From positions 124,001 through 188,000 of the forward strand of contig JAEUVF010000014.1 of the NCBI GenBank assembly GCA_016787265.1: a stretch of DNA of 64,000 bases, read 5' to 3'. The translations under genes and the position numbers were made by a program. Positions within the stretch are counted from its first letter, which is position 1, and each line of letters begins with the position of its first letter. This document shows, piece after piece, positions 8,735 to 17,846 of this stretch. This stretch comes from Flavipsychrobacter sp. GTDB taxonomy: Bacteria > Bacteroidota > Bacteroidia > Chitinophagales > Chitinophagaceae. The notes under the pieces are model-generated. The model saw nothing but the letters and a program-made list of their open reading frames with translations, did not search any database and had not been told where the DNA came from.

Positions 8735-10200
8735 TGACCAGTTTGCAGGATATATTATATGGGGTATCGATCCGCTCAGTGCAGGGAAATCTGCAGACAG
8801 CACCATTGGATCTGCAGATTGATTCAAGAAGAATAACCACGGGCTCCTGTTTTATTGCCATTAAGGGAGTGCAGGCGGATGGCCATCAGTTCATTGATAA
8901 AGCGGTTGCAGCAGGTGCGGGTTCAGTAATTGCGGAAGTACTTCCTGCTGAATTGAAAGAAGGAGTAGTGTATGTACAGGTGGCAGATAGTTCAGTAGCT
9001 GCAGGAGTGATGGCTTCCAATTTTTACGGGCAGCCTTCCGGTAAGTTAAAACTGGTTGGCGTAACCGGTACCAATGGAAAAACCACTGTTGCGACCCTTC
9101 TGTACAAGCTCTTTACATCATTGGGATATGATTGCGGATTGATCAGTACGGTGAATAATGTAATCGCCGGTGAAGTGATCGAAGCAACCCATACCACGCC
9201 GGATGCTATCCAGCTGCAGGCTTTGCTGAAGCGGATGGTAGATAAAGGTTGCCGGTATGCCTTCATGGAGGTGAGTTCACATGCCATTCATCAGAACAGA
9301 ATTGCAGGATTGGAATTCGCTGGTGGCATGTTCACCAACATCACGCATGATCACCTTGATTACCATAAAACCTTTGATGAATATATCAGGGTAAAGAAAA
9401 AGTTCTTTGACGAGTTGCCTGTTTCGGCTTTTGCAATCAGTAACCTGGATGACAAACGGGGAATGGTAATGTTACAAAATACCGTTGCCAAAAAACAGTA
9501 CTACAGTTTGCGTTCACTGGCTGAATTCAAAGGGAAGATCCTGGAGAATGGACTTACGGGTTTGCTAATGACGATCAATGATCAGGAAGTTCATTTCCGT
9601 TTGATTGGAGAGTTCAATGCGTACAATCTGCTGGCAGTATATGGTGCTGCGGTGAACCTGGGAGAAGATAAACTGGAAGTGCTTGAGTGTTTGAGCAGAT
9701 TATCGGGAGCCGAAGGAAGATTTGATTACCAGGTGTCGCCTGTTGATAAGATCATTGGCATTGTGGACTATGCGCACACACCGGATGCATTGCTGAATGT
9801 GCTGAGAACGATTAAGCAGCTGAAGCAGGGAGAGGAGAAAGTAATTACGGTAGTGGGTTGTGGTGGAGACCGGGATAAAACCAAGCGCCCGATCATGGGA
9901 GAGGTAGCCTGTGAGTTGAGCGACAAAGCAATTTTTACTTCTGACAATCCAAGGTCAGAAGATCCGGAAGCGATTTTGAGGGATATGGAAGCGGATCTGA
10001 ACTCTGCAGCAAAACGAAAATATATCTCCATTGCTGATCGGAGACAGGCTATAAAAACAGCATTTAGCCTGGCGCAACCGGGTGATATCATACTGGTGGC
10101 AGGTAAAGGACACGAGCATTACCAGGAAATAAATGGCGTGAAACATCACTTTAATGATAAAGAGGAGATGGAAAGGGTGATAAGGGAGTTGGGAAGATGA
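8734..10200 (+). CDS. murE: UDP-MurNAc-tripeptide synthetase (meso-DAP type)
   Basis: MurE adds the third amino acid to UDP-MurNAc-L-Ala-D-Glu. The ATP loop VTGTNGKTT begins near residue 110. THTTPDAIQLQ and MEVSSHAIHQNRI follow, with EGRFDYQV in the central domain. The substrate motif DNPR (404-407, in TSDNPRSEDP) indicates meso-diaminopimelate as the added residue. I chose the ATG at 8734, which overlaps the ftsI stop, over the TTG one codon upstream; this gives 488 residues. A 226-bp gap with repeats follows before mraY, the largest break inside the cluster. Confidence 0.97.
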   Translation: MTSLQDILYGVSIRSVQGNLQTAPLDLQIDSRRITTGSCFIAIKGVQADGHQFIDKAVAAGAGSVIAEVLPAELKEGVVYVQVADSSVAAGVMASNFYGQPSGKLKLVGVTGTNGKTTVATLLYKLFTSLGYDCGLISTVNNVIAGEVIEATHTTPDAIQLQALLKRMVDKGCRYAFMEVSSHAIHQNRIAGLEFAGGMFTNITHDHLDYHKTFDEYIRVKKKFFDELPVSAFAISNLDDKRGMVMLQNTVAKKQYYSLRSLAEFKGKILENGLTGLLMTINDQEVHFRLIGEFNAYNLLAVYGAAVNLGEDKLEVLECLSRLSGAEGRFDYQVSPVDKIIGIVDYAHTPDALLNVLRTIKQLKQGEEKVITVVGCGGDRDKTKRPIMGEVACELSDKAIFTSDNPRSEDPEAILRDMEADLNSAAKRKYISIADRRQAIKTAFSLAQPGDIILVAGKGHEHYQEINGVKHHFNDKEEMERVIRELGR

Positions 10201-10206
10201 ATTTTT

Positions 10207-10255
10207 CCGGTCGGGTGCGGGAGTTGATGTAATACAGAAACATGTTCCCGACCGG
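10207..10255. repeat. Inverted repeat CCGGTCGGG / CCCGACCGG between murE and mraY
   Basis: CCGGTCGGG (10207-10215) and CCCGACCGG (10247-10255) are perfect 9-bp arms 31 nt apart. They are flanked by T5 on the left and TAAAA on the right. The same core occurs in tandem in the murD-ftsW gap. It could form a hairpin in the operon mRNA, but the long loop makes it a poor terminator. Confidence 0.7.
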
Positions 10256-10328
10256 TAAAATTCGGGGGACAGACGAAACAAAGGAAACAAAGGGGATTTT
10301 ATAAAGATATTTTGAGTTTGAAAAGGGC

Positions 10329-10366
10329 AATTCATACTTCCCAATTCAAACTTCCAAATTCTTAGG
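10329..10366. repeat. 14-bp tandem repeat (AATTCAwACTTCCm) before mraY
   Basis: AATTCATACTTCCC, AATTCAAACTTCCA and a partial AATTCTTAGG lie head to tail. They end about 60 bp before the mraY ATG, in the otherwise gene-free 10201-10426 gap. A second short palindromic segment, GACACCGGTGACACC, lies at 10397-10411. No function is evident. Confidence 0.65.
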
Positions 10367-10426
10367 ACGGTTACATTCAATCACAGTCGCCGGCTGGACA
10401 CCGGTGACACCAGTAACAAAACCATC

Positions 10427-11701
10427 ATGCTGTACCACTTAATTGATTGGTTAAAGGAAATGGACATCCGAATCCCGGGAAGTGCGCTCTTGCAGTTTAT
10501 CACTTCCCGGGTGTTACTGGCTGTGATTTTATCACTCGTCATCACAACGGTATTTGGAAAAAAGCTGATTAATTTTTTACGGAATAAACAGGTAGGTGAA
10601 TCTGTCAGGGATCTTGGATTAGCAGGGGAAGAGCAAAAGAAGGGAACGCCAACAATGGGTGGACTCATCATTATTCTGGCAATACTGCTGCCTACTCTCT
10701 TGCTCGCTGATCTGAATAAAGCCTATGTACGGTTAATGATATTTTCAACCATCTGGCTGGGTATTATCGGATTTGTGGACGATTACCTGAAACTGCGAGC
10801 CAAAAAAATCGCTCAGAAACAGGGCGTGGCATATAAAAAAGGAGACAAGGATGGATTGGCAGGCTGGTTTAAAATACTGGGACAGGTAGGGTTGGGGCTG
10901 ATTATCGGACTCACACTTTTATTCAACGACAATACCAAGGTATGGAGAGAGTATAAAGGTGTGCCGGGTTCGAATGAAAATGTGAAAGTAGTGAAGCAGC
11001 AGAATACAGAACGGTATTTCGTGGAAGCAAATGAGCCCATTACAACTATTCCGTTTGTAGCAGGACATGAGTTCAACTATGCGAAGCTGTTGCCACAGGC
11101 AGTGAGAGGGTTTACCTCAGTGTTGTATGTGCTGATTGTGATTTTTATAGTAACAGCCGTTTCTAATGGAGCAAATATCACGGATGGAATCGATGGATTG
11201 GCAACGGGAGTCAGTGCGATAATTGGTGTTTGTTTAGGTGTATTTGCATACGCGAGTGGTAATCTTTTGTTGGCAGATTACCTGAATATCATGTATATCC
11301 CCAATCTTGGTGAACTATCGATTTTTATTGGCGCGATGACGGGGGCCTGTGTTGGATTTCTCTGGTACAATGCGTATCCCGCTCAGGTATTTATGGGAGA
11401 TACAGGAAGTTTGACATTGGGAGGAATAATCGCAGCGCTGGCTATCATTGTAAGAAAAGAATTACTGATACCTATTTTTTGTGGTGTATTCCTGGTAGAG
11501 AATCTGAGTGTAATGATACAGGTGAGTTATTTCAAATACACTAAAAAGAAATACGGTGAGGGGCGACGAATCTTCTTAATGAGTCCGCTTCATCACCATT
11601 ATCAGAAACTTGGTTATCACGAAAGCAAAATCGTAACACGGTTTTGGATCGTCACTATATTTTGCGTGATTTTCTCGATTGTAACCTTGAAAATCCGCTA
11701 A
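10427..11701 (+). CDS. mraY: Phospho-N-acetylmuramoyl-pentapeptide transferase
   Basis: MraY is the integral membrane enzyme that moves phospho-MurNAc-pentapeptide onto undecaprenyl phosphate, giving lipid I. The sequence has about ten membrane segments and the family blocks [25 protein letters not shown] (catalytic Asp pair), [25 protein letters not shown] and, near the end, [13 protein letters not shown]. The 424-residue length exceeds the roughly 360 of E. coli. The extra residues lie at about 170-210 ([12 protein letters not shown] onward), an insertion common in this phylum. The upstream gap may hold an internal promoter, but none is clear. Confidence 0.97.
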   Translation: MLYHLIDWLKEMDIRIPGSALLQFITSRVLLAVILSLVITTVFGKKLINFLRNKQVGESVRDLGLAGEEQKKGTPTMGGLIIILAILLPTLLLADLNKAYVRLMIFSTIWLGIIGFVDDYLKLRAKKIAQKQGVAYKKGDKDGLAGWFKILGQVGLGLIIGLTLLFNDNTKVWREYKGVPGSNENVKVVKQQNTERYFVEANEPITTIPFVAGHEFNYAKLLPQAVRGFTSVLYVLIVIFIVTAVSNGANITDGIDGLATGVSAIIGVCLGVFAYASGNLLLADYLNIMYIPNLGELSIFIGAMTGACVGFLWYNAYPAQVFMGDTGSLTLGGIIAALAIIVRKELLIPIFCGVFLVENLSVMIQVSYFKYTKKKYGEGRRIFLMSPLHHHYQKLGYHESKIVTRFWIVTIFCVIFSIVTLKIR

Positions 11702-11803
11702 GACAGTAGCGAAAAACCACCTGCCTGAGAAATTGATATTGTGGTGCAGTAAATCCTATGTTTATGAAAAGCCCCCGATTTGTGGGTTAGCGTGAATCAG
11801 CGA

Positions 11804-13144
11804 ATGAATCAGTTTGTAGTCATATTGGGTGCCGGTGAAAGCGGTGTAGGGGCTGCCATTCTTGCCAAAAGAAAGGGGTTCACCTGCCTGGTAAGTGATG
11901 CCGGAAAATTGCAGGTGCCTCATCGCGAAGAACTGAAGCAATTTGATATAGAATGGGAAGAGGGCCATCATAGTGAAGAACGCATACTCACGGCTGATAT
12001 TGTGATTAAGAGTCCGGGTATTCCGGAAAAAAATGCACTGGTAAAAAAGATTCGCGAGAAAGGCATTGAGCTGATTAGTGAAATTGAATGGGCCTGGAGA
12101 TTCATAGGTGATGGGAAAGTAATTGCGATCACCGGAAGCAATGGGAAAACAACTACAACAGCATTGACCTATCATATCTGTAAACATGCGGGGTTGGATT
12201 GTGCGCTCGTGGGGAATATTGGTTACAGTTTTGCGCGGCAGGTTGCCCTGGATCCCAAACCCTGGTATGTGGCTGAAATAAGCAGTTTTCAGCTGGATGA
12301 TATTAAGGATTTCAAACCGCATGTAGCGGTACTGACAAATATCACAGAAGATCATTTAGACCGGTACGAGTACCAGTTTATCAACTATATCCGGAGCAAA
12401 TTCCGGATTGCCATGAACCAGGAACCATCCGATTATTTCATCTACTGTGAGGATGATGAGGTAACGATGCAACATATAAACGAATTCCAACTACTATCTA
12501 ACCCATTACCTATTAGTATGAGAAAAGAATTACTGCAGGGCGCATTTATCAAAGACCAGGAAATGAACATCGCGACAAAAGAAGAGAAATTTCAGATGAG
12601 CATTTACGATTTCGCGCTCAAAGGCAAACACAATCAATACAATACTATGGCAGCAGGGTTGGCCGCGTCCGTTATCGGATTGCGCAAGGATAAGATCAGG
12701 GAAGCCATTCAGTCTTTTGAAGCACTGGAGCATCGGATGGAGACAGTAGCCACAGTGCGTGGAGTGGAATTCATCAATGACAGTAAGGCGACCAATGTGA
12801 ACAGTACCTGGTATGCGCTGGAGAGTATGAGCAAGCCGGTGATCCTGATATTGGGTGGTGTGGATAAGGGAAATGATTATTCCCTGCTGCTCGAGCTGGT
12901 GAAGGAAAAAGTAAAAGCGATTGTGTGTATGGGCGTGGATAACCGAAAAATCCAGGAGGCTTTTCAGAACCACGTACCCGTAATGGTGAATACAGGTAGT
13001 GCAGCAGAAGCCGTGCATTCCTCTTTCCAGCTATCGAACAAAGGAGATGTGGTGTTGCTGAGTCCGGCTTGCGCCAGCTTCGATTTGTTTAAAAATTATG
13101 AAGACCGCGGCAAGCAGTTTAAGGAAGCGGTATTAGCGCTCTAA
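11804..13144 (+). CDS. murD: UDP-N-acetylmuramoylalanine--D-glutamate ligase
   Basis: MurD adds D-Glu to UDP-MurNAc-L-Ala in the cytosol. Visible features are the N-terminal Rossmann-like loop VVILGAGESGVGAAILA, the ATP loop AITGSNGKTTTTAL, EISSFQLDD, TNITEDHLDRY, the FINDSKATNVNSTWYAL block and LLSPACASFDLFKNYEDRG near the C-terminus. I chose the ATG at 11804 (446 residues), which starts directly before the FVVILGAG strand. The TTG at 11780 and GTG at 11792 would add 8 or 4 residues. About 100 bp separate it from mraY, with no clear signal in the gap. Confidence 0.97.
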   Translation: MNQFVVILGAGESGVGAAILAKRKGFTCLVSDAGKLQVPHREELKQFDIEWEEGHHSEERILTADIVIKSPGIPEKNALVKKIREKGIELISEIEWAWRFIGDGKVIAITGSNGKTTTTALTYHICKHAGLDCALVGNIGYSFARQVALDPKPWYVAEISSFQLDDIKDFKPHVAVLTNITEDHLDRYEYQFINYIRSKFRIAMNQEPSDYFIYCEDDEVTMQHINEFQLLSNPLPISMRKELLQGAFIKDQEMNIATKEEKFQMSIYDFALKGKHNQYNTMAAGLAASVIGLRKDKIREAIQSFEALEHRMETVATVRGVEFINDSKATNVNSTWYALESMSKPVILILGGVDKGNDYSLLLELVKEKVKAIVCMGVDNRKIQEAFQNHVPVMVNTGSAAEAVHSSFQLSNKGDVVLLSPACASFDLFKNYEDRGKQFKEAVLAL

Positions 13145-13149
13145 CACTT

Positions 13150-13191
13150 CACCCGACCGGTGCCACCCGACCGGTGCCACCCAACCGGTGA
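13150..13191. repeat. Three tandem 14-bp units CACCCGACCGGTGC between murD and ftsW
   Basis: CACCCGACCGGTGC at 13150 and again at 13164 is followed by CACCCAACCGGTGA at 13178. Each unit contains the palindrome ACCGGT. The whole block is bounded by the inverted ends CTTCACC (13148-13154) and GGTGAAG (13187-13193), so it can fold. The core CACCCGACCGG is the exact reverse complement of CCGGTCGGGTG at 10207-10217. Confidence 0.85.
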
Positions 13192-13212
13192 AGCGAAGTA
13201 AAAACAACAAAC

Positions 13213-14460
13213 ATGAACCAACTCTTAAATAAAACCAAAGGCGATAAAGTGATCTGGGCACTGGTAGTGCTCCTGGCGCTGATGTCGTTGCTGGTGATTT
13301 ATAGTTCCACAGGTTCATTGGCGTATAAAATGTACAAAGGGAATACGGAAATCTATCTGTTCAAGCAGGTGGTATTTATCGGTGTGGGGTTAGTGTTGAT
13401 TTATTTTTTCCACCAGGTTAATTACACCATTTATTCCCGCGTGTCGAAAGTTTTGTTCTGGCTGGTTATTCCGTTATTGGTCTACACCCTGTTTTTCGGT
13501 GTTCGGCTGAATGAAGGAAGTCGCTGGATCAAACTCCCGATCATCAATCTGACCTTTCAAACATCCGACCTCGCAAAGCTGGTGCTGTTCATGTACCTGA
13601 GCCGGATGTTGAGTAAAAAGCAGGAAGTAATCAAGGATTTCAAAAAAGGATTTCTGCCGCTGATCATACCGGTTGGCCTGGTCTGTGTATTCATTGCTCC
13701 GGCCAATCTGTCTACAGCCTTATTGGTGGGGGCCACCAGTATGCTCCTGCTCTTTATCGGAAGAGCCAGTATGAAGCACCTGTTTTATACCGGCCTGATT
13801 GCGATGGTGCCGGTAGTGATCCTGATTCTGATGGCAGTGTGGCAACATAAGGAAGGAAATGGAGTTGCCCCTAAAGTGGAAAATCGCAATAAGCTAACAG
13901 CAAGGGTAGCTACCTGGGTAAACCGGGTGGAAACCTTTATGTATGGAAGTGATCAGAAAAACGATGAGGACAATTACCAGGTTAACCAGGCAAAAATTGC
14001 CATCGCCAAAGGCGGCTGGCTGGGACTGGGTCCGGGTAATAGTGAACAACGCAATTTTCTGCCACACCCTTATTCTGATTTTATTTATGCGATCATCATA
14101 GAAGAGTATGGAATCGTCGGAGGTGCGTTTGTATTGTTTGTTTACCTCGTGTTTTTATTCCGGAGTATTCAATTGTTCCGAAAATGTCCGTTTGCTTTTG
14201 GCGCTTTCCTGGCGCTTGCCCTCAGCTTTACGCTCGTAATTCAGGCGATGACGAATATGGCAGTAAACGTTAACCTGTTTCCGGTAACCGGCGTTACATT
14301 GCCGTTGGTGAGTATGGGAGGAAGCAGCTTTTTGTTTACCTGTACGGCAATCGGAATTATTCTGAGTGTATCCAGGTTTGTTGAGAAAAACCAGTTGGAA
14401 GGCAAAGAAGAAGACGATGAAGAAGAAACGGAAGATGAAAAGGAGGTAGCCCATGCCTAA
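13213..14460 (+). CDS. ftsW: Septal peptidoglycan polymerase FtsW
   Basis: FtsW is the SEDS-family glycosyltransferase that polymerises lipid II at the septum together with FtsI. The 415-residue protein has about ten membrane segments. Family blocks include VIYSSTGSLAYK, GSRWIKLPIINLTFQTSDLAKL, APANLSTALLVG, YQVNQAKIAIAKGGWLGLGPG, the catalytic-loop region RNFLPHPYSDFIYAIIIEEYG, and NLFPVTGVTLPLVSMGGSS. The acidic tail (EEDDEEETEDEKE) is cytoplasmic. The last 8 bases overlap murG, which suggests translational coupling. Confidence 0.97.
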   Translation: MNQLLNKTKGDKVIWALVVLLALMSLLVIYSSTGSLAYKMYKGNTEIYLFKQVVFIGVGLVLIYFFHQVNYTIYSRVSKVLFWLVIPLLVYTLFFGVRLNEGSRWIKLPIINLTFQTSDLAKLVLFMYLSRMLSKKQEVIKDFKKGFLPLIIPVGLVCVFIAPANLSTALLVGATSMLLLFIGRASMKHLFYTGLIAMVPVVILILMAVWQHKEGNGVAPKVENRNKLTARVATWVNRVETFMYGSDQKNDEDNYQVNQAKIAIAKGGWLGLGPGNSEQRNFLPHPYSDFIYAIIIEEYGIVGGAFVLFVYLVFLFRSIQLFRKCPFAFGAFLALALSFTLVIQAMTNMAVNVNLFPVTGVTLPLVSMGGSSFLFTCTAIGIILSVSRFVEKNQLEGKEEDDEEETEDEKEVAHA

Positions 14461-15535
14461 GCGGATTATCATAGCGGGGGGAGGAACTGGCGGACATATA
14501 TTTCCAGCAGTTGCGGTGGCCAATGCTATAAAAAAACTGTCACCTTCCACCGAAATCCTGTTTGTTGGCGCAAAAGGCAAGATGGAGATGGAAAAAGTGC
14601 CACAGGCGGGATACCAGATTGAGGGCCTTGATATTGCAGGATTCAATCGTACGGCACTCTGGAAAAATATTTCGTTACCCTTTAAGCTGATTAAAAGTTT
14701 TTACCAGGTGCGCAGGATTTTTTCCCGGTTTCAACCCGACCTGGTGTTTGGGGTAGGAGGGTATTCCAGTTTCCCCGTATTGAAATATGCACAGCAACAA
14801 GGAATTCCAACTTATTTGCATGAAGCAAATTCCTTTGCCGGGAAAACCAATCAGTTGCTTGGAAAGAATGCAACAACTGTATTTGTGGCAACACCTGGCA
14901 TGGAGAAATTTTTTCCGGCAGATAAAATTGTGGTAAGCGGAAATCCGGTGCGTTCCAATATTGTGAACTGCCAATTATCGAAAACGGATGCAGCCAGGTT
15001 TTTTGGACTGGATCCGGAGCGCCCGATCCTGCTTTCGCTAGGTGGCAGCCTGGGTGCTAAAAGTATCAATGAAGCCATTGCGGCCGGACTGGATGCGTTG
15101 CAGGCGGCAGGTATTCAGTTAATCTGGCAAACAGGTAAACCTTTTGCTGAGACTGCTAAAACGGTAACGGCTAACCGAAAAGGAATCTGGGTGAATGATT
15201 TTATAAAAGAGATGGAATATGCATATGCTGCGGCGGATGCATTGATAAGCAGGGCCGGTGCCATGAGTATTGCTGAAATCTGCGTGGTACATAAGCCGGC
15301 TGTATTGGTGCCCTATCCCTTTGCGGCAGAAGATCACCAGACTGTGAATGCCGGTTACCTGGTTAAAGAAGACGCAGGCATTATGATAAGAGATGGAGAA
15401 GCCGGCAAACAACTGGTGGCAACAGCCATCCGATTGCTGGAGGATGCTGAAAAGCGGGAGGAGATGACAAAAAAACTGGCAGTCCTGGCGATTCGGGATG
15501 CCGATGAATTAATTGCAAAACATTTATTACAATAA
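14453..15535 (+). CDS. murG: Undecaprenyldiphospho-muramoylpentapeptide N-acetylglucosaminyltransferase
   Basis: MurG adds GlcNAc from UDP-GlcNAc to lipid I on the inner face of the membrane, giving lipid II. It is a GT-B enzyme of 360 residues. Visible motifs are the N-terminal glycine loop AGGGTGGHIFPAVAVANA, VFGVGGYSSFPVL, LHEANSFAGKTNQLL, LLSLGGSLGAKSINEAI, and the donor-site blocks ISRAGAMSIAEI and PYPFAAEDHQTVNA. It overlaps ftsW by 8 bp and is followed after 2 bp by murC. Confidence 0.97.
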   Translation: MPKRIIIAGGGTGGHIFPAVAVANAIKKLSPSTEILFVGAKGKMEMEKVPQAGYQIEGLDIAGFNRTALWKNISLPFKLIKSFYQVRRIFSRFQPDLVFGVGGYSSFPVLKYAQQQGIPTYLHEANSFAGKTNQLLGKNATTVFVATPGMEKFFPADKIVVSGNPVRSNIVNCQLSKTDAARFFGLDPERPILLSLGGSLGAKSINEAIAAGLDALQAAGIQLIWQTGKPFAETAKTVTANRKGIWVNDFIKEMEYAYAAADALISRAGAMSIAEICVVHKPAVLVPYPFAAEDHQTVNAGYLVKEDAGIMIRDGEAGKQLVATAIRLLEDAEKREEMTKKLAVLAIRDADELIAKHLLQ

Positions 15536-15537
15536 AC

Positions 15538-16923
15538 TTGCTATCCGTAAAAGACATACAATCAGTTTATTTCATCGGTATCGGTGGTATTGGCATGAGT
15601 GCGCTTGCCCGTTATTTCAAAGCTCTCGGAAAAGAGGTTAGCGGTTACGATAAAACTCCAACACCACTTACCCAACAACTGGAAGCGGAGGGGATAGCCA
15701 TCCATTTTGAGGAAAATCTGGAGTTGATTCCTCAGCATCCTGATCTGGTTGTATATACGCCTGCAGTGCCTAAACAACATGCCGAGTTACTGTACTTCCA
15801 GCAGCAGGCTGTGCCGGTGCTGAAGAGGAGTGAAGTATTGGGTATTATAAGTAACAGCTCTTTCAATATCTGTATAGGTGGAACCCATGGAAAAACCACC
15901 ACTACTACAATGACAGCTCATGCGTTGCGACATACGGGTTATGGCTGTAATGCTTTTCTGGGAGGTATCAGTGTGAATTACCAGACCAATTTCTGGAGCG
16001 ATCCACGAAATGTTGCTGTGATTGAAGCCGATGAATACGATCGCAGTTTTTTACGCCTGCATCCGGATATTGCTGTGATCAGTTCCATGGATCCCGATCA
16101 CCTGGATATTTACGGAACGGAGAAAAACTTACAGGACGCGTTCATTGAGTTCTCTCATAAATTGAAACCGCAGGGACTGCTTTTCAGTAAATATGGATTG
16201 CCAAGATCATCGGAATTGAGGGCAGGTAAACAGCTGACCTACAGCCTGGATAATGCTAACGCCGATATCTATGCGAAAAATATCCGCATGCAGGATGGCA
16301 GTTATAACTTTTCTGTGCAGCTACCCGATATGGAATTGCGGGATGTGCAATTACATATGGGAGGACTCCACAATGTGGAGAATTCCCTGGTGGCGATCGC
16401 CATCGCGCAGCAGTTGGGAATAAATCCGGAAAAAATAAAAGAAGCCATAGCAGAGTTCAAAGGAGTGAAAAGAAGATTTGAATATGTAGTGAAAAGTTCT
16501 CGCATGGTCTTTGTAGATGATTATGCACACCATCCGGAGGAATTGAATGCGTTGATCAACGGAGCGAAAGCATTGTTTCCGGATCGTGTATGCACAGTAA
16601 TTTTTCAACCGCATTTGTATTCAAGAACGAATGATCTTTCTACAGGATTTGCAAAGGCACTAAACCAGGCAGACAAAGTGCTGCTGTTGCCAATTTATCC
16701 GGCAAGAGAGTTGCCGATGGAAGGAGTGGAAAGTGCATTGATCGCAAATCAGATGCAGGAGGGTAAGGTTCAGCTGACAGAGAAAGCTGCTTTACTTGAT
16801 CATATAAAAGAAACAATTCTGAACGATAAAGATCACTTGCATTTATTGATAACGGCCGGAGCCGGAGACATAGATGCATTGGTTCAACCGATCGCAAAAC
16901 TATTGAAAGAAAATGCCGGGTAA
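15538..16923 (+). CDS. murC: UDP-N-acetylmuramate--L-alanine ligase
   Basis: MurC joins L-Ala to UDP-MurNAc, the first step of stem-peptide synthesis. The 461-residue protein shows VYFIGIGGIGMSALAR, the ATP loop GGTHGKTTTTTMTAHAL, VIEADEYDRSFL, SMDPDHLDIYG, FVDDYAHHPEELNALI, FQPHLYSRT and AGAGDID. The start must be TTG at 15538: the first in-frame ATG lies inside the conserved GIGMSAL loop, and no GTG fits. A TTG start two bases after the murG stop may lower its translation relative to its neighbours or rely on coupling. Confidence 0.96.
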   Translation: MLSVKDIQSVYFIGIGGIGMSALARYFKALGKEVSGYDKTPTPLTQQLEAEGIAIHFEENLELIPQHPDLVVYTPAVPKQHAELLYFQQQAVPVLKRSEVLGIISNSSFNICIGGTHGKTTTTTMTAHALRHTGYGCNAFLGGISVNYQTNFWSDPRNVAVIEADEYDRSFLRLHPDIAVISSMDPDHLDIYGTEKNLQDAFIEFSHKLKPQGLLFSKYGLPRSSELRAGKQLTYSLDNANADIYAKNIRMQDGSYNFSVQLPDMELRDVQLHMGGLHNVENSLVAIAIAQQLGINPEKIKEAIAEFKGVKRRFEYVVKSSRMVFVDDYAHHPEELNALINGAKALFPDRVCTVIFQPHLYSRTNDLSTGFAKALNQADKVLLLPIYPARELPMEGVESALIANQMQEGKVQLTEKAALLDHIKETILNDKDHLHLLITAGAGDIDALVQPIAKLLKENAG

Positions 16924-17845
16924 AAAAATCAGTATACGAAAAGTGTTGATAGCCCTCAGCTGGATGCTGGTGGGAGCGATACTGCTCGTTGTATTGATAG
17001 CAGCGATCAACCGGACCAATGATGCCAATTGTTCCGTAATTAAAATAACCATTGAAGGGTCTGGTGACCGGAAGTTTGTAGAGCGTGGAGATGTGCTTTC
17101 CATTATTGGTGCCAAAACCACCCGATCCTTTGCAGGAATACCGATGCAGTCAATTGATCTCCGTAGCCTGGAAAACCGCATCCGGAAAAATGCATGGGTA
17201 AGAGATGCTGAGCTCTATTTCAATGCGGATCGGGAACTGGAGATCATGGTGAAAGAACGTACACCGGTGGTACGGGTGTTTACTGCCAATGGCGCATCCT
17301 GGTATATGGATACGTCGGGTGCTTATTTGCCGGTTGTGTATGGAAAAACGCCGGTGAAGTTGCCGGTTGTGACAGGTCTGCCGGAGAAGCTGTTGAAAAG
17401 AAGATCGGGTGACAGTGCCCTGATTGCACGGGTACTGGGAATTGTGGAAGTGCTGAATAAGGATCCTTTCTGGGATGCACAAATCGAACAGGTGGTGTAT
17501 ACACCGGAAAAACAAATTGAACTGATACCCCTGGTAGGCAACCACCGGATCCTGTTTGGTAATGGGAGTGAGGCGGCCAAAAAGTTCGCACGACTCAAAC
17601 TGTTTTACGAAAAAGTGCTGATCAAAACTGGTATGAATTATTATGCTACGATTGATCTTGGTTTTTCAGGCCAGGTAGTGGCAACAAGAGCTGCGGGAAT
17701 ATCCACACCCGTGGATAAAAATATAGTTCCGTACAAACTCACTATAGCACCTTTACAGGTTAGTAATCCAGTATCCTCCGAAGCCCGTCTTATATCCGGT
17801 CCAGCCCCTGTGACAACTGCTTTAAAACAACTAAAAACAAGATAG
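16913..17845 (+). CDS. ftsQ: Cell-division protein FtsQ/DivIB
   Basis: This 310-residue bitopic protein has a basic cytoplasmic N-terminus, one membrane segment at about 10-28 (LIALSWMLVGAILLVVLIAA), a POTRA-type region at about 40-110 and the FtsQ beta domain ending near residue 245. Characteristic blocks are SLENRIRKNAWVRDAELYF, LEIMVKERTPVVRVF and WYMDTSGAYLPV. FtsQ binds FtsL/FtsB and recruits FtsW/FtsI. The ATG at 16913 overlaps the end of murC by 11 bp. The last 60 residues are low in similarity and probably disordered. Confidence 0.93.
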   Translation: MPGKKISIRKVLIALSWMLVGAILLVVLIAAINRTNDANCSVIKITIEGSGDRKFVERGDVLSIIGAKTTRSFAGIPMQSIDLRSLENRIRKNAWVRDAELYFNADRELEIMVKERTPVVRVFTANGASWYMDTSGAYLPVVYGKTPVKLPVVTGLPEKLLKRRSGDSALIARVLGIVEVLNKDPFWDAQIEQVVYTPEKQIELIPLVGNHRILFGNGSEAAKKFARLKLFYEKVLIKTGMNYYATIDLGFSGQVVATRAAGISTPVDKNIVPYKLTIAPLQVSNPVSSEARLISGPAPVTTALKQLKTR

Positions 17846-17846
17846 A

